From positions 1-40,034 of the forward strand of contig CAUJDI010000048.1 of NCBI GenBank assembly GCA_963169565.1: a stretch of 40,034 bases of DNA, in the 5' to 3' direction. Numbering within the stretch: position 1 is the stretch's first letter; every line of letters starts with the position of its first letter. The stretch comes from Bacillota bacterium. GTDB taxonomy: Bacteria > Bacillota > Clostridia > Christensenellales > Aristaeellaceae. Made by a program: the position numbers and the translations under genes. This document shows positions 8,830 to 16,300 of the stretch, piece after piece. The notes under the pieces were generated by a model. That model was not told where the DNA came from. It was given only the letters and a program-made list of their open reading frames with translations, and did not search any database.

Positions 8830-9846
8830 TCAGAGCGCGGCGATCCCTTCCTCCGCTTTGCGCATGACGTCAACGACGCCGTCGCAAAAGCGGTCGAACT
8901 CCGGGTCCTCTGTCTGCTTCTCGGGCATCGCCATCAGCGCTTCCAGCGAGAGGCGGACGCCCTGGTCAAAGCGCGTCCTGGCCGCGAAGCCCGGCACGAG
9001 ACGTTTTATTTTGCTGTTGTCAAACAAAGCGCTGTGGGCCTTGTCCCCCAGCAGGCCGCCGGCATAGTCGTAGTTTTTCGCTTCTGCCAGAAGCGTGCTG
9101 GGCACGTGGCAGGGGATGAAGGGACGATCCAGGGCCTCGGAGAGGATGCGGTGGATCTGGTTCCAGCTGAGCGCCTCATCGCTGGTGATGTGGACGGCTT
9201 CCCCCAGGGCGTGGTCGTTCCCCATCAGGCCGATAAAGCCGTCAGCGAAGTCATCCGACCAGGTGACGGTCCACAGGCTGGCGCCGTCCCCGGGGATCAG
9301 GATGGGTTTCCGTTCCAGGACGCGCCTGATGACCTGCCAGGGCCCTTTCGTGCCGTGGACGGCCAGGGGCAGGGTGCCCGGCCCGTAGGTGTGGCTGGGC
9401 CTTACGATGGTCACGGGGAAGACCTGCCGGTCCCAGGCGTCCATCAGCAGCTTCTCACACGCGATCTTGTTCTGGGAATACTCCCAGTAGGGGTTGGACA
9501 GAGGGGTGCTCTCTGTGATGACCGGGCCGCGCGGCGGCTTCTGGTAGGCGGAGGCGGAGGAGATGAAGATGTACTGCCCCACCCTGCCGTCAAACAGGCG
9601 GATGTCCCGGGCCGCCTCATTGGGATGATAGGCGATGAACTGCGCGGCCACGTCGAACGTCCGACCGGCCAGGGCCGCCTTCAGCGCCTTCTCGTCATGC
9701 ACGTCGCAGGCGACATGCTCCGCGCCGGGAACCAGGCTGTTCCTGCTGCCGCGGTTGAGCAGGGTGACTGTCCATCCCTGCGCGAGCAGTTTTCTTGTGA
9801 TGGGCAGGCTGATGGTGCCCGTCCCGCCGATGAGCAATGCGTTCAT
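8830..9846 (-). CDS. NAD-dependent epimerase/dehydratase (extended SDR)
   Basis: 338 residues. The N-terminal Rossmann fold has the variant glycine motif IGGTGTISLP in place of GxxGxxG; this variant is common in an atypical extended-SDR branch related to CSP41-like and nucleotide-sugar epimerases. The catalytic serine lies in ISSASAYQK, and the YxxxK pair is in YWEYSQNK. IVRPSHTYGP and WSDDFADGFIGL are typical substrate-domain landmarks. Likely a sugar-nucleotide epimerase, reductase or isomerase; the substrate is unknown. AAAGGGA precedes the ATG. A TTGCAC/TACAAT promoter lies about 50 bases upstream, back to back with the promoter of the DEAD-box helicase. Confidence 0.9.
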   Translation of the reverse strand: MNALLIGGTGTISLPITRKLLAQGWTVTLLNRGSRNSLVPGAEHVACDVHDEKALKAALAGRTFDVAAQFIAYHPNEAARDIRLFDGRVGQYIFISSASAYQKPPRGPVITESTPLSNPYWEYSQNKIACEKLLMDAWDRQVFPVTIVRPSHTYGPGTLPLAVHGTKGPWQVIRRVLERKPILIPGDGASLWTVTWSDDFADGFIGLMGNDHALGEAVHITSDEALSWNQIHRILSEALDRPFIPCHVPSTLLAEAKNYDYAGGLLGDKAHSALFDNSKIKRLVPGFAARTRFDQGVRLSLEALMAMPEKQTEDPEFDRFCDGVVDVMRKAEEGIAAL

Positions 9847-9895
9847 TCAGCTTCCCTTTCCATATGCCCTGCGGGCGTCTGCTGTTGTCTCCAAT

Positions 9896-9924
9896 ATTGT
9901 ACCTGAGGCGCGGAACCGGTGCAA
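9896..9924 (-). promoter_or_regulatory. Sigma-A promoter for the SDR gene
   Basis: On the minus strand TTGCAC, a 17-base spacer and TACAAT. It is divergent from the helicase promoter, with about 35 bases between the two -35 boxes. Confidence 0.75.
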
Positions 9925-9959
9925 GCACGCGCTGGCACCCCCATGGATGGGAACCAGAT

Positions 9960-9989
9960 TTGACAGGCGGCTTTCCTATTCCGTATAAT
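9960..9989 (+). promoter_or_regulatory. Consensus sigma-A promoter for the DEAD-box helicase
   Basis: Perfect TTGACA and perfect TATAAT with an 18-base spacer. This is one of the strongest promoter matches in the window and suggests high constitutive expression. Confidence 0.85.
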
Positions 9990-10039
9990 GAGGCATCATA
10001 GCGTTTCCGCGGATAGCCGGCGGAGAAGAGGAGACCCGT

Positions 10040-11212
10040 TTGCCCCCCATGAAGGATTTCAACGCGCTGGACGTCTCGGCGGACCTGATGAAGGCGCTTG
10101 TCCGGATGGGCATCAGCGTGCCCACCCAGATCCAGCAGGAGACCATTCCCCCCATGATGGCGGGGCGCGACATCATTGGCATCGCGCCCACCGGCACCGG
10201 CAAGACCATCGCCTTCGGCATCCCGATGCTGGAGTACATCAGCCTGACGGAGACCAGGGTGCAGGAGCTGGTGATCGCGCCGACCAGGGAACTGGCGCTG
10301 CAGATCGAACAGGAACTGACCGACCTGGGCCATTTCATTCCCCAGATCCGCATCGCGGCGCTCTACGGCGGGCAGCCGATGGCCAAACAGATCAACCAGC
10401 TCAAGCGCCGCCCGCAGATCGTAGTAGCGACGCCGGGGCGGCTGCTGGACATGGTCAACCGCGGGCATGTTCACCTGGACCACGTCCACACGATGGTGAT
10501 CGACGAGGCGGACGAGATGCTCAAGATGGGCTTTGTCAAGGACGTCACCAGGATCATCGAGCTGGTGCCGGCCAACCGGCAGCTGGTGATGTTCTCCGCC
10601 ACGACCAATTCCGACGTGATGACCATCTCCTGGAAGTACCAGCAGGAACCGGTGGAGATCACCGTGGAAGCCACCAAGGAGAACCGCCCGCAGATCACCC
10701 AGTACACGATGGTGGTGGGGCGGGAGGAGAAGATGGCTGCGCTGCAATACCTGCTGGACTCGGATGAGTATGACCGGGTGATGGTGTTCGTGAACACCAA
10801 GTTCATGACCCAGCGGGTGTGCGACAGGCTGAAGAAGCAGGGATACCAGGCGGACGCGCTGCACGGCGACATCCGCCAGTCCCAGCGGACGCGCATCATG
10901 AACGACTTCAAGCGCGGCAAGTTCCCTGTCCTGATCGCAACCGACGTGGCCGCCCGCGGCATCGACGTGGACGACGTGGAGGCGGTGATTAACTACGACC
11001 TGCCCAACGAGAATGAGTATTACCTGCACCGCATCGGCCGCACCGGCCGGGCCCGCAAGCACGGGGTCTCCTTCACGATGCTGACCTTCCAGGAGACGGT
11101 CCGCATGGACGAGATCCTGAAATATATGCAGACCAAACCCACCCCGCTTCACTTTGACGAGGCGAAGATCCTGTGCCGGGCGGACGGGGAGGCGTTCTTC
11201 ACGGCGGTGTGA
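10040..11212 (+). CDS. DEAD-box ATP-dependent RNA helicase
   Basis: 390 residues with every helicase motif in order: Q motif PTQIQQ, motif I APTGTGKT, Ia PTRELA, Ib TPGR, II DEAD, III SAT, IV VFVNT, V ATDVAARGID and VI HRIGRTGR. There is almost nothing after the second RecA domain, so this is a short core helicase without the RNA-binding tail of CshA or DbpA. It probably remodels ribosome assembly intermediates or assists mRNA decay; no cofactor is encoded beside it. The TTG at 10040 is preferred because AGGAG lies 6 bases upstream; the ATG at 10049 would leave 15. It has a consensus promoter, two terminator-like hairpins, and repeat element R2 copy 1 immediately after the stop. Confidence 0.95.
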   Translation: MPPMKDFNALDVSADLMKALVRMGISVPTQIQQETIPPMMAGRDIIGIAPTGTGKTIAFGIPMLEYISLTETRVQELVIAPTRELALQIEQELTDLGHFIPQIRIAALYGGQPMAKQINQLKRRPQIVVATPGRLLDMVNRGHVHLDHVHTMVIDEADEMLKMGFVKDVTRIIELVPANRQLVMFSATTNSDVMTISWKYQQEPVEITVEATKENRPQITQYTMVVGREEKMAALQYLLDSDEYDRVMVFVNTKFMTQRVCDRLKKQGYQADALHGDIRQSQRTRIMNDFKRGKFPVLIATDVAARGIDVDDVEAVINYDLPNENEYYLHRIGRTGRARKHGVSFTMLTFQETVRMDEILKYMQTKPTPLHFDEAKILCRADGEAFFTAV

Positions 11213-11374
11213 CTTCGCCATGGTGTCTGCGGATGCTTTGGCGTTTGGAAGGACGGGCGTTTTCGCTTAGCCTTGAGAATGCAGGGAATGAGTTGCTTCG
11301 CATACTTCACTGCCCGCCCGGCAAAGCCGATTGAAACGATTCCAGTCAGAGGGCTGTGCCATCTCAACCTCCCC
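11212..11374 (-). repeat. Structured dispersed element R2, copy 1 (degenerate)
   Basis: It matches the copies at 13157-13310 and 28675-28842 along its length. The outer hairpin is eroded (GGTGTCTGCGGATGCTTTGG). The second is GCGTTTTC...GAGAATGC, with two G-T pairs that would still pair in RNA. The TGC-TTC-GCA hairpin and the CGGCAAAGCCG mini-hairpin remain. The last stem (CAGAGGGC) has lost part of its partner. It sits directly after the helicase stop. Strand is given as in copy 3, where the element reads toward a gene. Confidence 0.8.
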
Positions 11375-11399
11375 TTTCAAAAGATTGTTTCATCCTTGG

Positions 11400-11421
11400 G
11401 GGCAGCCAAGAGCTGCTTTTT
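11400..11421 (+). terminator. Terminator-like hairpin after the helicase gene
   Basis: GCAGC and GCTGC pair with a 5-base loop, then TTTTT. The stem is short, but weak outer pairs extend it. Confidence 0.55.
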
Positions 11422-11452
11422 ATACTAGAGACGAGTTTGCTGTCGATCAAAA

Positions 11453-11490
11453 GGCATCCCCTTGCATTGCGCCGGGGATGCCTGTGTTTT
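11453..11490 (+). terminator. Bidirectional terminator between convergent genes
   Basis: A 9-bp perfect stem, GGCATCCCC and GGGGATGCC, with a 12-base loop. TGTGTTTT follows on the plus strand and TTTTGATC on the minus strand. It lies between the helicase (+) and the anti-sigma-like gene (-), so it can serve both. Confidence 0.8.
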
Positions 11491-11512
11491 GCTGTATCCA
11501 TTGATGATTTGT

Positions 11513-11559
11513 GATTCCAGGATCCGGGGAGGAACTCTCCGGACGGGGTCTGGGGACGC
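11513..11559 (-). repeat. Short dispersed repeat R1, copy b
   Basis: Read on the minus strand, it matches copy c (28364-28410) over about 47 bases, from GCGTCCCCA to CTGGAAT. The core GAGTTCCTCCCCGGA is identical to copies a and c. It is intergenic, just downstream of the anti-sigma-like gene. Confidence 0.75.
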
Positions 11560-11600
11560 TGTCCAGACGTATTCTCAATACTCCCCCGTACTACCCGTTC

Positions 11601-12521
11601 CTACTGAAGGATCGCCGCCCGGAAGGCTTCGAAAAACTCCGGGCAGGACCAGGTGCCGCAGGCGCTGAGGCTGTCGCCGGAAACGGCCAGCTGCAGCACC
11701 ACGCCGCTGCCGTACTGCACCAGAAGGGCCTTATCGCTTTCGCGGCTCTGGCTGCCCTGATACACGGCCCGGCTGGTCAGGAGGTCCATCAGCCGGGCTA
11801 CGGCTTCCGGGTCGCTTACGGTGCCCTCACCGGAGAGCTGAAGCGTTTCAGCGCCGCCGGGCAGGGTATCCCTGAGCCCTTCGCTGCCCACCAGCGCGGC
11901 GCCCGAGAAGGAGACCCGCTGGAAGAGGCGGAGGGAACCGTCCACGGGGGCGGCCACAGCGGCCCTGCCCATCCCGGATACCGCGTATACGGGAGCGCCC
12001 ATGCCGGCTGTGTTGCTCAGCGTGCTTCTGCCCATGTCCAGCGCGGGCTCGCCGGTGAACACTTCCACGCTGCCCAATTGCTCCTCCTTCAGGGCGGACA
12101 CATCCGTGGGGTGGGTGAGCAGGCGGTAATAGCGTCCGTCCAGCCGGATGAGCGGGAAATTGGCGCCGGAACCCTGAGCCCAGATGCCCTGATAGGCAGG
12201 CGTCTTCGCCTCCGACAGCATCAGGCTGCCGCGGGGCAGGTCCGCCGCCATGCGGGTGCCGTCAGGGAGAGCGGGGCCTGAGGAGAGGACGTTCACCGCC
12301 GGGACGGCAGGTTTCAGCAGTCCCGGTAGAGCCAGGGCGGACAGCCCGATGACCAGGGCCAGCGACAGCGCGAAAGCCAGCGCGCGGTTCATGCGCGGCT
12401 GGGTCCGGGCGCGCTCGGGCTGAGCCGCTTTCATCTGAGCGCGATGAAACAGGGCGGGGCCGGCGGTCAGCCCGCCCAGCGTCTCGTCCGCGACCTGCCT
12501 GAGTGTTTCCAGCTTGATCAA
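11601..12521 (-). CDS. Membrane anti-sigma-like protein paired with an ECF sigma factor
   Basis: 306 residues. About 45 N-terminal cytoplasmic residues are followed by one membrane segment (about 46-66, ALAFALSLALVIGLSALAL) and a roughly 235-residue outer domain. The TTG start overlaps the stop of the sigma gene in the bases TTGA, and GGAGG lies about 12 bases upstream inside that gene, which implies translational coupling. Size, topology and position fit an anti-sigma regulator that holds the ECF factor at the membrane. No zinc-binding HxxxCxxC motif of the ZAS class is visible, and the outer domain is unfamiliar apart from two cysteines near its end (SACGTWSC). The anti-sigma role is inferred from context. 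Confidence 0.75.
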   Translation of the reverse strand: MIKLETLRQVADETLGGLTAGPALFHRAQMKAAQPERARTQPRMNRALAFALSLALVIGLSALALPGLLKPAVPAVNVLSSGPALPDGTRMAADLPRGSLMLSEAKTPAYQGIWAQGSGANFPLIRLDGRYYRLLTHPTDVSALKEEQLGSVEVFTGEPALDMGRSTLSNTAGMGAPVYAVSGMGRAAVAAPVDGSLRLFQRVSFSGAALVGSEGLRDTLPGGAETLQLSGEGTVSDPEAVARLMDLLTSRAVYQGSQSRESDKALLVQYGSGVVLQLAVSGDSLSACGTWSCPEFFEAFRAAILQ

Positions 12522-13045
12522 ACTTCATCGCCTCCGTTGAGGTATTGCCTGAGCTTCTGCCTTCCGCGCGACAGCCGGCTGGAGATGGTGCCTGCGGGAA
12601 GACCGAGGACGTCGGCGGTCTCCTCCGTGCTCAGCCCCTGGTAATAGTACAGCAGGAAGACCTCGCGCTCCGGCGCCGGCAGGGCGGATACCGCCTGCAT
12701 CAGCGCTTCTTTTTCCAGCCTGTCCTCGATCCGGTCCTCATCCGGGATGATCTCCAACACCTTGCTTCCCAGAAGGACGCGCTTGTGCCAGGAGGAGCGC
12801 CACAGGTCGCGGCAGCGGTTGAGCGCGACCTTGAGCAGCCAGGCTTTCTCGCTTCCGGGTTTCAGCACGGGGCGGGTCTCCATCAGCCGGACGAACACGT
12901 CCTGCGTCACGTCCTCCGCCTGCTCTCGGGAGCGCAGGTAAAAATAACTCACCCTTAACACGTCTGTGCCGAACTGCTCATACAGCCGGGCGATCTGCTC
13001 GTCGCTGACCGGGCCGTTTCCCGGGCCTTCCCTGCTGTCAATCAT
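12518..13045 (-). CDS. ECF-type RNA polymerase sigma factor
   Basis: 175 residues from the ATG at 13045. A TTG at 13075 would add ten residues, but it is followed by a good AAAAGGGGG site and so is probably leader. Sigma region 2 is at about 15-80 (FYLRSREQAEDVTQDVFVRLME; the DVTQDVF core binds -10 DNA and core polymerase). Region 4 is at about 115-165 (LPAPEREVFLLYYYQGLS, then the helix-turn-helix around ADVLGLPAGTISSRLSRGRQ). It directs polymerase to a small stress regulon, presumably in response to an envelope signal relayed by the coupled membrane protein. A TTGCGC/TATAAT promoter lies at 13105-13134, immediately next to R2 copy 2. The giant envelope-sensor-like gene lies upstream on the same strand. 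Confidence 0.92.
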   Translation of the reverse strand: MIDSREGPGNGPVSDEQIARLYEQFGTDVLRVSYFYLRSREQAEDVTQDVFVRLMETRPVLKPGSEKAWLLKVALNRCRDLWRSSWHKRVLLGSKVLEIIPDEDRIEDRLEKEALMQAVSALPAPEREVFLLYYYQGLSTEETADVLGLPAGTISSRLSRGRQKLRQYLNGGDEV

Positions 13046-13104
13046 CAAACGCGGCCGCGCCCCCTTTTCATGCAATAATGCGTCATCGGTATCGATATGA
13101 GTGG

Positions 13105-13134
13105 ATTATAGACTTGAGAGCCGCCCCGGCGCAA
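13105..13134 (-). promoter_or_regulatory. Sigma-A type promoter for the sigma/anti-sigma pair
   Basis: On the minus strand TTGCGC, an 18-base spacer and a perfect TATAAT, about 60 bases before the sigma factor start. Confidence 0.7.
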
Positions 13135-13156
13135 GGAGGCGGCCGGGCAGAGCATC

Positions 13157-13310
13157 GGCAAAGTGTCTGCGGACACTTTGCCGTTTTGGAAGAACGGGCA
13201 TTTTCGCTTGGTCGCGAAAATGCAAGGAATGAATGGCTGCGCAATTCGCCCTGTCCGCCCGGTAAAGCCGAATGAAACGATCACGCTCAGAGGGCTGTGC
13301 CCTCTGAAAT
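13157..13310 (-). repeat. Structured dispersed element R2, copy 2 (best preserved hairpins)
   Basis: It contains consecutive stem-loops. An 11-bp perfect stem lies at 13157-13182 (GGCAAAGTGTC, loop TGCG). A 10-bp perfect stem lies at 13198-13223 (GCATTTTCGC, loop TTGGTC). A GAATGGC-TGC-GCAATTC stem has one mismatch, and a CGGTAAAGCCG mini-hairpin follows it. A 9-bp perfect stem lies at 13287-13307 (TCAGAGGGC, loop TGT). It lies between the large SH3 protein gene and the sigma factor promoter. In all three copies the order and spacing of stems are kept. Confidence 0.9.
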
Positions 13311-13334
13311 TCCCCTGGATATGGTTTTACGATT

Positions 13335-13364
13335 TCAGCGGCCGGGCGTCTGCCCGGCCGCTGA
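13335..13364 (-). terminator. 13-bp GC-rich hairpin after the MucBP/SH3 gene
   Basis: TCAGCGGCCGGGC, loop GTCT, perfect complement. It lies 25 bases after the stop of the minus-strand gene. No T tract follows on either strand, so it may be a terminator of reduced efficiency or an mRNA 3' end stabiliser. Confidence 0.6.
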
Positions 13365-13388
13365 TGGAATGACGGGTCAGGGCGTACC

Positions 13389-16300
13389 TCAGGCGTTCCC
13401 GTGCCTGTCGCTGCGGCGCCTGCGGGTCTCCCCTGCCTGTGAAGGGCTGTTTCCGGTTTCCCCGGCGGCATTCTGCTTCGGTTCTGCGCCGGAGGTACCC
13501 TGCGGCTGTGCCGTGTCCAGCGGCCTAGCCTGCGCGGGACCCTGAGGAGGAACCTGAGGGCCGGGGCGGTACTGGACAGTGCCCTGCGGCGTCTGCCCGG
13601 GCTGGCTTCCGACGGGCGGCATGCCTGCTGGCCTGTACTGTGCCGTGCCCTGCGGCGTTTGTCCGGGCTGGTTTCCGACAGGCGGCATGCCTGTCGGCCT
13701 GTACTGTGCCGTGCCCTGCGGCGTCTGCCCGGGCTGGTTTCCGACGGGCGGCATGCCTGTCGGCCTGAACTGTGCGGTGCCCTGCGGGGTTCCGGTCCGG
13801 GGCGGAGCGTAGGGGGAGACGGGCTGCTGCTGGGCAGGGCGCGCCTGGGGCTGACCATTCTGCTGCGCCAACTGGGCGCGGCGCTGGGCGCTTCTGGCGG
13901 CTGCGCGTTTCTGGTTCTGCTGATACAGGTGATAGGCGTAATACCCTCCGCCGCCCAGCAGCACGATGAGGCCGACTGCCAGCAGCCCTGTGGGGAAGGA
14001 GGAATCCGCTTTTTCCGGCGGCTCCGGGAACTCCTCGATCAGGACAGGCGAGGGGCTCGGTGACTCGCTGGGCACGGGGCTGGGTGTGAAAATGGCTTCG
14101 ACCGGCGGGGTCGGCGTGCCCAGCGGGTTGAAAGGCTCGTAGGAAGGATTGATCAGGTTGGGGTTCTGCCAGACGGTGGCGTTGTAGTCCTCCACCGGGG
14201 TGATGCTGGCGCCTTGTCCGCTGCCCCCTGTGGCCGGGATGGCGACGCTGTTGGCGTTCAAGTAATCGGGGCTTTGCAGGTAGCTGGACAGCTCGCCCAT
14301 GGGCAGCACGGTAAAGAAGTTGCCGTGGACGTAGCCTGTCGTGCCCCCCTGGCTGATGCGGTACCAGACGCCGTCGCTTTCCGTGCTGCTCCCGTAGACC
14401 AGCGCGAAGGCATGCTTGTTCATCAGCTTAAGCTCACGGCTGGCGGTTGACGGGCCGCTGCGCAGGCGCACCTTGTCGGTGTTGACGTAGCCGTAACTGG
14501 ATGGGCTGTCCATGGTCACCGGCGGCAAAGTCGCCGCGGGCGCGGGGGTGGGTGTCCTCAGGCTGTCAAGGTATGCCGTGGTTTCCGCAGGTGAGAGCAG
14601 GCGCATCTGATCCGCGCGCACGTAGCCGTAGCCGGCTCCGTACTGGATCAGGTGCCAGACAGAACCCGCGACGTACTCCTGTCCCCGTACGTCCGCGATG
14701 GAGCTGTTGGGGAGCAGGTTGAGGATCTGCGCGTTGGTGTCCGCGAAGGCGCGCATGGGCACGTTGTCGCCCATGGTGATGGCGTAGCCGGTGCGCTGCT
14801 CGGGCAGGCTGGTGGGCACGGGGGTAGCGGTCGCCTGCGGCTGCAGCTGGGCAAGGTAGGAGGCCGCTTCCTGCTCACTGATGGTCCGAAGGGCTGAATT
14901 GGGCAGATAGCCGTAAGCGCTGTCAGCCATCACCTGGACGTTGCTCCAGCCTTCATTGCCGACGAAGGTCTGTCCCCAGACATACACCAGGGAATTGGCC
15001 TCGATCATCTCCAGCACAGGCTCGTCCAACCTGTTCGCCCCGGTCCTCAGCGCTGCCTGAAGGGTCGTCAGCGCATAGCCGTGATAGGACACGGGCTCCG
15101 GTGTGACGGGGACGGGGGTCGCGCTTGGCTGGGTTGGAACAGGCGTTGCGGTCACTGCAGGCAGGGTGGGGGTCGGGGTGACAGAATAGGGCATCGGAGT
15201 CGCGAGCGTCGCCTGGTACTGGGCGCTTTCCTGCTGGGTGAACAGGCGGGCGTATTCCGCCATCACGTAGCCTTTCCTGCCGTTTGCCATGATGCTGTAC
15301 CAGACGCGGCCGCCCACAGTTTCCTGGGTATAGACCCAGAACCGCTCGCCCCTTTCCAGCTGGCTGATCTTGGTGGAACCTGTGCTGGGTTTGGTACGGA
15401 AATTGACGCCGTTCCGGTCTGTCACCTCAGCCCAGCGGTCGATGATCTGCCCGTCTGAGGGAAGACCCTGCTGCGGGGTGGGCGCGGGGGAAGGCGTAGG
15501 GGTCCAGCCGAACAGCGCGGCCGCCTCGGAGTAGTCAAGAAGCCTGACCACGGTAGCCTTCAGGAATCCTTCCTGCCCCTTTACGTCCGCCAGGTACCAT
15601 TCCTCACCCTGCGCGTTTTTGACGGATCCGAGGATGTGGGCCAGGTCTGTCCTGTTCAGGGTGGAGAGGATGTTCCCGCTTTGCGTGGTGCCCGGGCTGG
15701 ATCTGAAATTGATGTTGTCGCTGATCGGGTAGGCGTAGCGGTCCATGGTGGTGAGATCAAAGGGGAGGGCTGTTGGCTCAGGGCTGGGCGTGGGGGGCGG
15801 AGTCGGCGTCGTCGGCCTGCGGTAGATGAAGATGATTTCCTGCTGGCTGAGGATGCCGCTCTGGCTGAGCGTGACGGTCACGGGGCTTGCGCTGATCAGC
15901 TCCATTCCCTCAGGCGCTGGATCTGGCCTGGCCTGGATCTGATGCTCGCCGGCCTTGATCGTTAACGTCTGGCTGGGGGAGATGGCGTTGCCGGCTTCAT
16001 CGCGGTAATGCAGCGTGAGGACGGCTGATTTGACGGTGGTGTCACGGAAGGTGAACACCACTTCCTTCTGGCTGGGATTGCCGCTGCTGTCCAGCGTGAT
16101 CACCGCGCTGTCCTGGCCGACGAGCTGGTAATGCTGGGCGTCGATCCTGGACAGGTCAACGGCGATGAGGGTCTGTTCGCCCTCCTTGCAGGGCACGTTT
16201 TCACTGAAGAGAACGTCACCGGCCTCGCTCCTGTAGAGGACGCTCACCAGCGCCGCCTTGGGCGGGGGCACTGGGGTCGGGGTGGTTTCCTGGCGTTTCT

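Noticed and set aside
9695-11221. Minus-strand open frame of 508 codons opposite the helicase
   Set aside because: The helicase on the plus strand has all its motifs and a consensus promoter; the opposite frame has no recognisable domain.
13579-13790. CRISPR-like array from evenly spaced repeats
   Set aside because: The 66-bp units are contiguous, code in frame for a 22-residue protein repeat, and have no unique spacers or cas genes.
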